From contig NZ_KV917369.1 in assembly GCF_002019595.1 (NCBI RefSeq), positions 5,190,326 to 5,254,325 of the forward strand: 64,000 nucleotides of DNA, read 5' to 3'. Below, piece after piece: positions 56,028 to 64,000 of the stretch. This DNA comes from Priestia abyssalis. GTDB lineage: Bacteria; Bacillota; Bacilli; Bacillales; Bacillaceae_H. The notes under the pieces were generated by a model. That model had not been told where the DNA came from, ran no database searches, and saw nothing but the letters and a program-made list of their open reading frames with translations. How positions within the stretch are numbered: the stretch's first letter is position 1; every line of letters starts with the position of its first letter. Made by a program: the position numbers and the translations under genes.

Positions 56028-56185
56028 CCGATGTTAATGAAAGATGCGGCATCATTTATCGGATACTATTATACCTCAATTGTATAATGGAGTACGAGTT
56101 TAACAATCGAAACTTCATTATTTTCCATCATTTACATAAATTTTTCTTCCACTTTTTCATTGACGTAACTAAGAATTATGGAAAT

Positions 56186-56217
56186 AAAAAAAGGCACTAA
56201 TAGCAGTGACCTTTTTT
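56186..56217 (-). terminator. Terminator after the cupin gene
   Basis: On the minus strand AAAAAAGG-T-CACT pairs with AGTG-CCTTTTTT, continuing into T residues. Confidence 0.75.
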
Positions 56218-56304
56218 AAACAATTTATTTTCACTTTCTTCTACAGACCTACCCTGTTTATCTTTACTTCCAACAGCAAAGTAACTTCTTTTTAATTCAA
56301 TCAA

Positions 56305-57222
56305 TTAGTGGTCATGGTCATCTTCAGCAGCCATTGCAATGGCCTTCGTTTCATGAATGGTTCCATATGGATGCTGAGGCGGCGCGTAGATGGAGTAAAG
56401 TTTAAGCGGCTTATCACCCGTATTGGTTAAGTTATGCCATTTCCCGGCAGGTATTATGATCGCATAGTCATCATAGACTTTCTTTTCAAAATCTAACCGG
56501 TCTTTGCTGTCACCCATTTGAACAACCCCTTCACCTTGTTCAATGCGTATAAATTGATCAAGTGTCGGATGAATTTCTAAACCGATGTCTTCTCCAACAT
56601 TGATGCTCATCACGGTCAATTGCAAATGGTCTCCTGTCCATAAAGCGGTACGGAAAGTATTGTTTTGCTTCGTAACCTCCTCAATATCAACTACAAACGG
56701 TTCAGGTCCATAATCTGTTAATCGATTTGAAACTTCCTCATTTAAAAAACCAAATCGTGCAGCATTCTCTTGTTCACCCGTTAACGCCCACAAAAATACA
56801 TGTCGAACTTGCGGATGTTGAATAAGTAAATAACTCTTTTGACATTCTTCATAACCCTCTACTTCTGCTTCATAAGCCTTTTGTAAACCATCTCGATAAC
56901 TATGAAAAGGAACTTGATCGATTTGGTACACAGGCTGAGTTCCAGTAAGATTGATATAAAGATTAGTAAATTGCATCAAATGAGCTTTTTTTCCTTCTAA
57001 AGCATGAAGAATGGCATTCTTATGCTTTTGATTTGGCGCTGCATTTGCTAACTGTCTATAAAGCTCAATGGCTGAAGCCCCTCTTTTTATTCCTCCAAGT
57101 ATAGCTTCACATATTTGTTGATCATTTCCCTTATGAGTTCTTGACATATAGTCTGGATAATACATTGATGTGCCCACATTGGCGTAATAAGGATATGAAT
57201 ACATTTTAGGAACATAATACAT
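56305..57222 (-). CDS. Ferritin-like / cupin fusion protein, probable spore-associated
   Basis: About 305 residues. A Tyr/Pro/Met-rich N-terminus (MYYVPKMYSYPYYANVG) as in small coat proteins, then a helical ferritin-like domain (about 35-165; YEAEVEGYEECQKSY, GEQENAARFGFLNEE), then a C-terminal cupin (about 185-290) with IHPTLDQFIRIEQGEG and PAGKWHNLTNTGD, and a His/Asp-rich tail. Cupin motif 1 is partly degenerate (second His and Glu replaced), motif 2 keeps PxG and His. ATG at 57222 is chosen because the upstream ATG lies in the GGAGGGAG site. A sigma-K-like promoter precedes it. Molecular role unknown. Confidence 0.82.
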   Translation of the reverse strand: MYYVPKMYSYPYYANVGTSMYYPDYMSRTHKGNDQQICEAILGGIKRGASAIELYRQLANAAPNQKHKNAILHALEGKKAHLMQFTNLYINLTGTQPVYQIDQVPFHSYRDGLQKAYEAEVEGYEECQKSYLLIQHPQVRHVFLWALTGEQENAARFGFLNEEVSNRLTDYGPEPFVVDIEEVTKQNNTFRTALWTGDHLQLTVMSINVGEDIGLEIHPTLDQFIRIEQGEGVVQMGDSKDRLDFEKKVYDDYAIIIPAGKWHNLTNTGDKPLKLYSIYAPPQHPYGTIHETKAIAMAAEDDHDH

Positions 57223-57254
57223 GTTAGACTCTCCCTCCATAGGTTTTTAAAAAC

Positions 57255-57280
57255 ATCATATGCCTATGTTTAGAGAACGT
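57255..57280 (-). promoter_or_regulatory. Candidate sigma-K promoter for the cupin gene
   Basis: The minus strand reads AC-N16-CATATGAT, fitting the sigma-K consensus (AC, 16-17 bp, CATAnnnTA). It is about 33 bp upstream of the start codon, giving a short leader with the ribosome site. Would imply late mother-cell expression. Confidence 0.5.
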
Positions 57281-57515
57281 ACTTTGTTTTATATTAACTT
57301 ATGATAAGTTGGACTTTTCGCTCAAAAAACTTTACTTCATTTAAAAAATATAGATGTTTCATATGTAGAGTTACCACTTCCTATCATTTCGAATGAGGGC
57401 CCTATTTCTTTTAGAATAGATGTATATCAATCTGTCAAATTGGAAAAACTTCTAATGGATGTGTTATTCTATCATTCTACATACTATCAAAAATAAAAGG
57501 ACGAGGTGCTTGAAT

Positions 57516-57788
57516 ATGAATAAGACAGAATTAGTGAATGCTGTAGCTGAGAGAACTGAGTTAAGCAAAAAGGATGCTGCAAAAGCTGTGGATGCGTTAT
57601 TTGAAACCATCTCTAATACGCTTGCGAAGGAAGAGAAAATCCAGTTGATCGGGTTTGGAACGTTTGAAGTACGTGAACGTGCAGCCCGAACAGGCCGTAA
57701 CCCACAAACAGGTGAGGAAATGCAAATCCCTGCTACTAAAGCTCCTGCTTTCAAACCAGGTAAAGAGCTAAAAGAAGCTGTAAAATAA
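57516..57788 (+). CDS. hup: DNA-binding protein HU
   Basis: A 90-residue histone-like protein that bends and packs DNA as a dimer. [21 protein letters not shown] start, [25 protein letters not shown] (core [18 protein letters not shown]) forms the DNA-embracing arms, and [16 protein letters not shown] ends it. Start at 57516 set by AGGACGAGG; the frame is open further upstream. Monocistronic. Confidence 0.97.
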   Translation: MNKTELVNAVAERTELSKKDAAKAVDALFETISNTLAKEEKIQLIGFGTFEVRERAARTGRNPQTGEEMQIPATKAPAFKPGKELKEAVK

Positions 57789-57798
57789 GTAGTCAATC

Positions 57799-57840
57799 AA
57801 AAAGCAACAAGGAAGCAAAGAGACCTCCTTGTTGCTTTTT
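57799..57840 (+). terminator. Terminator after hup
   Basis: AAAAAGCAACAAGGA pairs with TCCTTGTTGCTTTTT across a 12-nt loop. From 57841 to 58140 no gene is seen; it is AT-rich leader and promoter region for the regulator that follows. Confidence 0.92.
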
Positions 57841-58142
57841 GATTTGAAGTCGTTAGTTGCTACCTTTACAGCTATGTCACGTTAAAACATCCTTATATTC
57901 TATAAAATCTAGAGATTACTGATTGCCGAAAGTCAGTGTGATGCAAACTAGATGCAGATTAAAAAACTTTATGCCAAATATTTATGATATAGAAGACTTA
58001 AAAGTTCGGAATTAACCTTATATTTTTTGTGAATATTTTGATGTTTGCACTAGACCCTTTTTTCATACAGGATGAAAAATGAATAATTTGAATTTTTGAA
58101 AATCAACTTCTCAAATGAAGATAGATATGTTACAATCAATGA

Positions 58143-58164
58143 CATACTAGTATGGTAGTATGGT
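58143..58164. promoter_or_regulatory. Operator candidate upstream of the GntR regulator
   Basis: CATACTA-GTATGG-TAGTATG is a 7-bp inverted repeat. AGTATGGTAGTATGGT within it matches AGTGTGGTAGTATGAT before the transporter gene in 14 of 16 positions, which suggests one regulator acts at both. Confidence 0.6.
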
Positions 58165-58182
58165 AATAAGGAGAGAGGCTAC

Positions 58183-58863
58183 TTGAATAATATAGATGCA
58201 AAAATGAAAGCGGGTACAACCAGGGAACAGATTTATTCCCTTCTTATGGAAGAAATATTAAAGTTCCGTCTTGTACCAGGCGATAAAATTTCTGAAAAAG
58301 AAATCTCGGAGAAATTTAAAGTTAGTCGGACACCAGTTAGAGAAGCCTTCATTCAACTTTCACAAGATGGATTATTAGACATTTATCCTCAAAAGGGTAC
58401 GTGCGTTTCGTTAATTGATTTAAATCTGGTGGAGGAAGCACGATTTATGAGGGAGCATTTAGAGGTTGCGGTTATTCAGTTAGCTTGTCAATCCTTTCCG
58501 GAGGAAAAGCTATTTTCGTTAGAAATGAATTTAATGAGGCAAGAAAAGGCCATCAAGGAAAAAGATTATGAAAAGCTTTTTAAACTAGATGAAGAATTTC
58601 ATCAAACCATCTTTGAAGGGTGTAATAAAAATAATATTTGGAATTCGATTCAAAGTATGAACACCCATTTTAAACGATTACGGATGTTACGCTTAGCCAC
58701 CAATTTAAATTGGGATAACATCTATCAACAGCATTTACTTCTTGTAAAATTCATTAAAAATAACATGGAGGAAGCTGCTGTTAATATGATGAAGGAACAC
58801 TTAACCATGGTTATTTTTGATAAAGAAAAACTTAGAAAAGAGTACCCTGCTTACTTTAAGTAA
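58183..58863 (+). CDS. GntR-family (FadR/FCD subfamily) transcriptional regulator
   Basis: A 226-residue regulator: N-terminal winged helix (ISEKEISEKFKVSRTPVREAFIQLSQDGLL; core VSRTPVREAFIQL) and a C-terminal all-helical FCD ligand domain (about 80-220) with the D-x3-H pattern LDEEFHQTIFEG and a later EHL. FCD regulators of hexuronate genes (UxuR/ExuR type) are common and this gene heads such a cluster, so the ligand is probably a sugar acid or its phosphate. Start is TTG at 58183 (AAGGAGAGAGG ahead), or ATG at 58204. Confidence 0.9.
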   Translation: MNNIDAKMKAGTTREQIYSLLMEEILKFRLVPGDKISEKEISEKFKVSRTPVREAFIQLSQDGLLDIYPQKGTCVSLIDLNLVEEARFMREHLEVAVIQLACQSFPEEKLFSLEMNLMRQEKAIKEKDYEKLFKLDEEFHQTIFEGCNKNNIWNSIQSMNTHFKRLRMLRLATNLNWDNIYQQHLLLVKFIKNNMEEAAVNMMKEHLTMVIFDKEKLRKEYPAYFK

Positions 58864-59031
58864 CAAACCAAAAAAGATAAAATTGAGGATTGTATGATTT
58901 TTATGATCTTCAATTTTATACAGTTTTGTAACCGCTGTCTTTCGTATTTGAAAAAGTGATGCTGGAGAGGTGTTGTTATGAAATGAACGAGTCTAGTGGT
59001 TTATGAATTACAGTTTTGGAGGGATTTATAG

Positions 59032-60111
59032 ATGAAAATGGTGTTTAGATGGTATGGCAACGGTAATGATAGTGTGTCCCTTGATCAGATTAAGCATATC
59101 CCTGGTGTGGAGGGAATTGTTTGGGCACTTCATGATATTCCAACTGGTCAAGAATGGCCAATGGAAAAAATCTTTGAAGTAAAAAAACAAGCAGACGAAT
59201 ATGGATTTCATATCGAAGTCGTTGAAAGTGTCAATATTCATGAAGATATCAAACTGGGGCTTCCGACTAGAGACCAGTATATTGAAAATTATAAAAAAAC
59301 GATTGAGAAGCTGGCGAAGGTGGGAGTTAAAGTGATTTGTTATAACTTCATGCCGGTATTTGATTGGATTAGAACCGATTTACATAAAAAACTAGAAGAT
59401 GGTTCCACTGCCCTTTTCTATGAAAAAGAAAAGGTTGAAAAGATGAATCCAACAGAGTTAGTGGATAAAATATCTAAAAATCCGGATTTTACAATGCCGG
59501 GTTGGGAACCAGAAAGACTAGAACATCTATCCAAGCTTTTTGAAGCCTATCAAAATGTAACAGAGGAAGATTTATGGCATAACCTTCACTATTTTTTAGA
59601 ACAAATTATTCCTGTCGCTGAAAGGCATGATATTAAAATGGCGATTCACCCGGATGATCCGCCTTGGTCTGTATTTGGGTTACCAAGAATTATCACTAAT
59701 AAAGAGAACATTAAAAGATTGTTAAGCCTTGTGGATCATCCATACAACGGTGTCACTTTATGCAGCGGTTCTCTAGGTGCCAATCCTGAAAATGATGTAG
59801 CAGAAATGGTAAGAGAGTTTGCCGATCGAATCCCATTTGCCCATATTCGTAATGTGAAAATCTATGAAAATGGCGATTTTATTGAGACCTCCCACCGAAC
59901 AAGTGATGGTTCAGTCGATATTTACGATATCGTGAGGGCCTATCATGAGAATGGTTTCACCGGTTATGTAAGGCCAGACCATGGAAGACATATTTGGGGT
60001 GAGGAATGCAGGCCTGGATATGGGCTTTATGACAGGGCTCTTGGCATTATGTATTTATGGGGCATCTGGGATTCCCTAGTAAGAAAGGAACAGGAGGTAG
60101 TGTCATGCTAG
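59032..60111 (+). CDS. uxuA: Mannonate dehydratase
   Basis: Dehydrates D-mannonate to 2-keto-3-deoxy-D-gluconate (KDG). A TIM-barrel enzyme of 359 residues with [11 protein letters not shown] at the start, [22 protein letters not shown], the metal-site [33 protein letters not shown] and [10 protein letters not shown]. These are the standard UxuA motifs. TTTGGAGGGATTTATAG precedes the ATG. First enzyme gene after the regulator. Confidence 0.97.
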   Translation: MKMVFRWYGNGNDSVSLDQIKHIPGVEGIVWALHDIPTGQEWPMEKIFEVKKQADEYGFHIEVVESVNIHEDIKLGLPTRDQYIENYKKTIEKLAKVGVKVICYNFMPVFDWIRTDLHKKLEDGSTALFYEKEKVEKMNPTELVDKISKNPDFTMPGWEPERLEHLSKLFEAYQNVTEEDLWHNLHYFLEQIIPVAERHDIKMAIHPDDPPWSVFGLPRIITNKENIKRLLSLVDHPYNGVTLCSGSLGANPENDVAEMVREFADRIPFAHIRNVKIYENGDFIETSHRTSDGSVDIYDIVRAYHENGFTGYVRPDHGRHIWGEECRPGYGLYDRALGIMYLWGIWDSLVRKEQEVVSC

Positions 60112-60953
60112 GAATTAATGAAAACTTAAAGGGTAAAGTTGCTGTTATAACAGGCGGAAGCGGAGTTCTTTGCAGTCAAATGGCGAAAGAACTTGGAAGA
60201 CAAGGGGTAAAAGTAGCTATTTTAAATAGGAATACAGAGAAAGGAGAAAAAGTAGCAGAAGAGATAAGACAAACCGGCGGTCTAGCTATTGCTGTTGCCT
60301 GCAATGTGTTAGATGTGGAAGATGTAAAGAAAGCAGAGGAAATGGTCACTGAACAGTTTGGTGTTTGTGATATTTTAATCAATGGTGCAGGCGGCAACCA
60401 TCCCGATGGCACAACGACAAATGAAACGTTAAAGCCGGAGGACCTGATGAATAAGAAAATTACGTCCTTTTTTGACTTAAATCCTGAAGGGTTTGGATTT
60501 GTCTTTAATTTAAACATTATTGGAACTCTTATACCAACACAAGTATTTACAAAGAAGATGGTCAATAGAAAAGGCGCCATTGTAATCAATATGTCATCGA
60601 TGAGTGCGCCATGTCCGATGACAAAAGTTCCTGCATATAGCGCAGCCAAAGCAGGCATTGATAATTTCACTCAATGGATGGCTGTTTACATGGCTGAAGT
60701 AGGAATTCGAATTAATGCCATTGCACCTGGCTTTTTCTTAACAGAACAAAATAAAAGGCTATTAACCAATGAAGATGGATCATTAACGGAGAGATCGGAA
60801 AAAATTCTTTCTCACACTCCAATGAGACGATTTGGTAAGCCGGAGGACCTTTTAGGAACTTTAATTTGGTTAGCTGATGAAAACATGTCAGGCTTTGTTA
60901 CTGGTATTACAATTCCTGTAGACGGCGGATTTATGGCGTATTCAGGAGTATAA
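60105..60953 (+). CDS. SDR oxidoreductase, probable D-mannonate oxidoreductase
   Basis: A classical short-chain dehydrogenase of 282 residues: [19 protein letters not shown] (NAD(P) motif TGxxxGhG with GG-S-G-V-L), the NGAGGNH region, catalytic Ser (NMSSMSA), and YSAAKAG (YxxxK). Probably reduces D-fructuronate to D-mannonate, the substrate of UxuA, as the SDR form found in Bacillus hexuronate clusters. The start at 60105 (AGGAGGTAGTGTC) overlaps the uxuA stop; the frame is open further upstream. Confidence 0.9.
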   Translation: MLGINENLKGKVAVITGGSGVLCSQMAKELGRQGVKVAILNRNTEKGEKVAEEIRQTGGLAIAVACNVLDVEDVKKAEEMVTEQFGVCDILINGAGGNHPDGTTTNETLKPEDLMNKKITSFFDLNPEGFGFVFNLNIIGTLIPTQVFTKKMVNRKGAIVINMSSMSAPCPMTKVPAYSAAKAGIDNFTQWMAVYMAEVGIRINAIAPGFFLTEQNKRLLTNEDGSLTERSEKILSHTPMRRFGKPEDLLGTLIWLADENMSGFVTGITIPVDGGFMAYSGV

Positions 60954-60985
60954 TATTTTAACCTCAAGTCAGGGAGTGAGCGAAC

Positions 60986-61636
60986 GTGAAAAAAATAGAC
61001 ATTCTTAGGAGAATCGTTGACCTTGGTGTTGTGTCTGTCGTAAGAGGTGACAGTATTGCCCAGACAAAGGAAACATCTCTTGCTTGCATTAAAGGCGGGA
61101 TAACAGTAATCGAAGTCACCTATACCATTCCAGGTGCTACGGATGTGATCAAGGCATTAAAGGAGGAAATTCCAGGAACCGATCTGATTGTTGGCGCTGG
61201 TACAGTACTAGATTCCGAGACAGCTAGAATAGCCCTATTAGCTGGAGCTGACTTTATTGTATCTCCTGGGTTTGATTTAGAAACAGCCAAACTATGTAAC
61301 AGATATCAGGTTCCATATATGGCTGGTTGTATGACAATTAAGGAAATGGTTCAAGCATTAGAAGCAGGATGTGATATTATTAAACTATTTCCAGGAAGAG
61401 TATTCGGACCTGCCTTTATAAAAGATATTAAAGGTCCCTTGCCACAGGCCAATATTATGCCTACGGGAGGCGTTAGTCTGGATAATGTAAAAGAGTGGAT
61501 TCAAAATGGTGCCATCGCTGTAGGTGTTGGCGGCGAGCTTACCAAAGGGTCACCCGAGGAAATTACGGCTAAATCAAAGCAATTATTACTGAAAGTGAAA
61601 GAAGCTCGGCTGAAACTCCATGTTGGAAAGAGGTAA
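60986..61636 (+). CDS. eda: KDPG aldolase
   Basis: Cleaves 2-keto-3-deoxy-6-phosphogluconate to pyruvate and glyceraldehyde 3-phosphate. 216 residues, class I barrel. Seen: catalytic Glu/Thr region GGITVIEVTYTIPGA, VGAGTVLD, FIVSPGFD, and the Schiff-base Lys in CDIIKLFPGRVFGP, then MPTGGVSLDNV. GTG start behind AGGGAGTGAG. Fourth gene in the cluster. Confidence 0.95.
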   Translation: MKKIDILRRIVDLGVVSVVRGDSIAQTKETSLACIKGGITVIEVTYTIPGATDVIKALKEEIPGTDLIVGAGTVLDSETARIALLAGADFIVSPGFDLETAKLCNRYQVPYMAGCMTIKEMVQALEAGCDIIKLFPGRVFGPAFIKDIKGPLPQANIMPTGGVSLDNVKEWIQNGAIAVGVGGELTKGSPEEITAKSKQLLLKVKEARLKLHVGKR

Positions 61637-61642
61637 AATTAA

Positions 61643-62656
61643 ATGAAAAAGGTAATAACGTTTGGTGAAATCCTGCTTCGATTATCCCCTCCAGGACATA
61701 GCAAAATCATCAAAACACCGCTATTTGAGGTAAACTATGGCGGAAGTGAAGCTAATGTAGCTGCTTCTTTAAGTCAATATGGAATCAGCACATCTTTCGT
61801 CACAAAGCTCCCTGAACATGATCTTGGAGATGCAGCGATTAACAAGCTGAAAGAGTATGGTGTTAATGCTTCTCATATTAGTAGGGGTGGCAATCGAATC
61901 GGAATTTATTTTTTAGAAAATGGTTATTCAGTAAGGCCAAGCAAAGTAGTGTATGATCGAAAAGGCTCTTCCATAGCGGAAGCAACCATTAATGATTTTG
62001 ACGTTGATGTCATATTTAAAGATCAAGATTTATTCCATTTGTCCGGCATTACATTAGGCATAAGTGAAGAAAGCTTTCAACTCGCCAAAACGTTCATTAA
62101 AGCTGCGAAAGAAAGAGGATTAAAAGTGAGCTTTGATTTTAATTATCGGAGCAAGCTATGGCCGTTAGTTCAGGCAAAGGAAAAGTTTGAACAAATATTA
62201 AAGTATGTTGACATTGTTTTTGCAGGTCATCTTGATTTTACCAATATTCTAGAGATGAAACCTGAAAAAAGTTTAGAAGAAACCGATATTATCCATTATT
62301 ATGAGGATTTATATTCAAAGATTTACGAGAAGTATCCATTTGAATACATCGTATCGTCGATCAGGGATGTTAAGTCCGCTTCTAGAAATCATTACCAGGG
62401 TATCATTTATGATGGAAAAGAAATTTATCAATCGCGGGAATATGCGATTGACATTATTGATCGAGTGGGGACGGGCGATGCGTATACGGCAGGATTCTTA
62501 TACGGCTATTTATCAAATAAGGAAAATAGTTATAAAGTAGAATTTGCGGCTGCGGCGGCCGCTTTAAAGCATACCATACCTGGAGATATGATGATTTCCA
62601 CTGTAGAAGAGGTAGAAAATCTTTTCAACTCCGCTTCGTTTCATGTTCAAAGGTAA
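61643..62656 (+). CDS. kdgK: 2-keto-3-deoxygluconate kinase (PfkB family)
   Basis: Phosphorylates KDG to KDPG, the Eda substrate. 337 residues with the ribokinase/PfkB signatures: ITFGEILLRLSPPG at the start, NYGGSEANVAASLSQYG, and the anion-hole/catalytic-Asp motif DRVGTGDAYTAGFLYG. It follows eda by six bases. Confidence 0.95.
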   Translation: MKKVITFGEILLRLSPPGHSKIIKTPLFEVNYGGSEANVAASLSQYGISTSFVTKLPEHDLGDAAINKLKEYGVNASHISRGGNRIGIYFLENGYSVRPSKVVYDRKGSSIAEATINDFDVDVIFKDQDLFHLSGITLGISEESFQLAKTFIKAAKERGLKVSFDFNYRSKLWPLVQAKEKFEQILKYVDIVFAGHLDFTNILEMKPEKSLEETDIIHYYEDLYSKIYEKYPFEYIVSSIRDVKSASRNHYQGIIYDGKEIYQSREYAIDIIDRVGTGDAYTAGFLYGYLSNKENSYKVEFAAAAAALKHTIPGDMMISTVEEVENLFNSASFHVQR

Positions 62657-62697
62657 AATGTGTTCTGTTGTTAGTTTCGAGGGATTCTGCTGAGTGA

Positions 62698-62739
62698 ACT
62701 ACCATACAAGTGTGGTAGTATGATTTGTAAACGCTTTAA
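62698..62739 (+). promoter_or_regulatory. Operator and cre-like site before the MFS gene
   Basis: ACTACCATAC-AAG-TGTGGTAGT (62698-62719) is an inverted repeat sharing AGTGTGGTAGTATGAT with the site in front of the GntR gene. Adjacent TGTAAACGCTTTAA (62726-62739) fits the CcpA cre consensus except near its last bases. It suggests the transporter has its own induced and catabolite-repressed promoter. Confidence 0.55.
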
Positions 62740-62773
62740 TTAATTTGTGTCATTGATACTAGGAGGAAGAAAA

Positions 62774-64000
62774 ATGTTCAAGAAATATCGGTGGTTTATC
62801 GTCTTTTTACTGTTTCTTGCAGGGGCTTTTAACTATATGGACCGGGTGGCCTTCTCCGTAGCGGCTCCCTTTATCTCAAAAGAATTCCATTTAACTCCTA
62901 GCCAAATGGGGTTATTATTCAGTAGTTTCTTTATCGGTTATGCCACGTTCAATTTCATTGGCGGATATTTAGCTGACCGGTTTGGACCAAGAAAAGTATT
63001 TGGCGGATCTTTAGGGCTCTGGTCGCTTTTTATTGGCGCTACAGCTGTAACCTTTAATTTCACATCGTTATATATCTCTCGATTATTCTTTGGTTTCGCT
63101 GAGGGTCCTGTTGCCACCACCTCCAATAAAATGGTTAACAACTGGTTCCCGGCAAAGGAGAGGGCCACTGCAATCGGAATCTATACTGCAGGAATGCCGA
63201 TCGGAGGTGCAATCGCTGCACCGCTTGTAGGTCTAGTTTCAATTCAATATGGATGGAGAACAGCTTTTGTTGTTTTATTAATTTTAGGGTTACTGTTAGC
63301 TTTTATTTGGATGAAATTAACCAAAGATCATCCTGAGCAGCATCCAAAGGTTTCAAAAGCGGAGTTAAAGGAGATTCAACAAGATCAGGGCGTTATTGCT
63401 GGTTCATTACAAACAGAAAAAGTAAGTCTATGGAAAACCATTAAACATCCGACGATTATATTTACAGCTGTTGCCTTTTTTGCTTACAATTATAACAATT
63501 TCTTTTTCCTAACTTGGTTTCCTAGTTATCTAACCGATGCCAAAAATCTAAGTGTCAAAGACATGAGCATTGTCACGATTATTCCTTGGCTGGTAGGAGC
63601 GATCGGATTATTATCTGGTGGATTCCTATCAGATTATATTTACAAAAAAACTAAGAAACTAATGTTTTCCCGCAAAATTATTCTTGCGATCGGATTGTTT
63701 GGAGCTGCAGTATGTGTAGGTTTGGTCGTCTTGGTTGAAACGGCAGCAGCAGCTGTAGCATTGATGGCCATCGCAGTCTTTTTCCTTTACCTAACGGCTA
63801 TGATTTACTGGGCCATTATTCAAGATACTGTTCCGAGTAATAATGTAGGTACAGCCGGCGGGTTCATTCATCTAATTTCAAATATATCCGGAATTATTGC
63901 ACCAACGGTTACAGGTTATTTTATTGAAAGCACCGGTACTTTCAATACCGCCTTCTTCCTGGCAGCATCTTTGGCAATATTCGGATCTTTAGCAGTGGTG
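62774..64000 (+). CDS. MFS hexuronate/sugar-acid transporter, C-terminus beyond window
   Basis: 409 residues visible of a 12-helix major facilitator of the anion:cation symporter family (ExuT-like). Start MFKKYRWFIVFLLFLAG; FNYMDRVAFSVAAPFI with the conserved Asp-Arg in TM1, the loop GGYLADRFGPRKVFG, GFAEGPVATTSNKMVNNWFP and ERATAIGIYTAGMPIGG. AGGAGGAAGAAAA precedes the ATG. It probably imports glucuronate, galacturonate or mannonate. Cut by the window edge. Confidence 0.9.
   Translation, partial: MFKKYRWFIVFLLFLAGAFNYMDRVAFSVAAPFISKEFHLTPSQMGLLFSSFFIGYATFNFIGGYLADRFGPRKVFGGSLGLWSLFIGATAVTFNFTSLYISRLFFGFAEGPVATTSNKMVNNWFPAKERATAIGIYTAGMPIGGAIAAPLVGLVSIQYGWRTAFVVLLILGLLLAFIWMKLTKDHPEQHPKVSKAELKEIQQDQGVIAGSLQTEKVSLWKTIKHPTIIFTAVAFFAYNYNNFFFLTWFPSYLTDAKNLSVKDMSIVTIIPWLVGAIGLLSGGFLSDYIYKKTKKLMFSRKIILAIGLFGAAVCVGLVVLVETAAAAVALMAIAVFFLYLTAMIYWAIIQDTVPSNNVGTAGGFIHLISNISGIIAPTVTGYFIESTGTFNTAFFLAASLAIFGSLAVV

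Noticed and set aside
60176-60670. 164-codon minus-strand frame opposite the SDR gene
   Set aside because: Antisense shadow of a well-supported dehydrogenase with intact catalytic residues.

Overview
The window is a chromosomal segment of an endospore-forming Bacillaceae bacterium. Gene content and order match the Bacillus core genome: rpoN/sigL - glutaredoxin - cggR-gapA-pgk-tpiA-gpmI-eno - secG - carboxylesterase - rnr - smpB - ssrA; clpP opposite crh-whiA-yvcK-rapZ-yvcI; trxB next to a TPR gene; the hisZGDBHAFIE operon; yvoF-ppaX-yvoD-lgt-hprK; yvlDCBA; uvrA-uvrB-csbA. Most genes are on the minus strand. Shine-Dalgarno sites are strong (GGAGG-like) and GTG/TTG starts occur. The species cannot be fixed from the sequence alone.

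Layout. 1-6 kb: a minus-strand operon for gamma-aminobutyrate-type amino-acid catabolism (sigma-54 activator, GABA aminotransferase, APC permease, aldehyde dehydrogenase cut by the window edge), preceded by a good -24/-12 promoter. 6.2-11.2 kb: ssrA/tmRNA, smpB, rnr, esterase, secG. 11.2-14.1 kb: an accessory island between secG and eno with three unrecognised small genes and a tyrosine-integrase pseudogene carrying three lesions. 14.2-21.7 kb: the glycolytic operon with its CggR operator. 21.8-24.6 kb: glutaredoxin-like gene, sigL, a lipoprotein and tRNA-Arg(CCG). 24.8-29.3 kb: clpP with a CtsR box, and the crh cluster. 29.5-32.3 kb: trxB, a MITE-like element and a TPR protein. 32.4-39.3 kb: complete histidine operon. 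39.5-47.5 kb: brnQ, then yvoF-ppaX-yvoD-lgt-hprK and the yvl envelope-stress-like cluster. 47.8-53.0 kb: uvrA-uvrB-csbA. 53.3-57.8 kb: a secreted protein with 52-residue tandem repeats, a DUF2512 membrane protein, a YebC/TACO1 protein, a ferritin-like/cupin fusion with a candidate sigma-K promoter, and HU. 58.1-64 kb: a plus-strand hexuronate/mannonate catabolic cluster (GntR regulator, mannonate dehydratase, SDR oxidoreductase, KDPG aldolase, KDG kinase, MFS transporter cut by the window edge).

How the genes connect. HprK/P, PpaX (which removes the pyrophosphate made by HprK), Crh (an HPr paralogue keeping the regulatory Ser but lacking the PTS His), YvcK and CggR-GapA make this a carbon-control neighbourhood, and a cre-like site lies in front of the sugar-acid transporter. 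SigL is encoded in the same window as a sigma-54 activator and its predicted target operon.

Unexplained structure. The most notable non-coding signal is a set of dispersed long hairpins, often in tandem pairs, in intergenic gaps (about 32.4, 39.4, 45.2, 47.6 and 53.3 kb; single hairpins at 18.1 and 23.5 kb). Others are a roughly 150-bp dispersed repeat in two copies and a 202-bp MITE-like element just upstream of trxB. The best protein-level leads are the 52-residue repeat exoprotein, the ferritin-like/cupin fusion and the secG-eno island.
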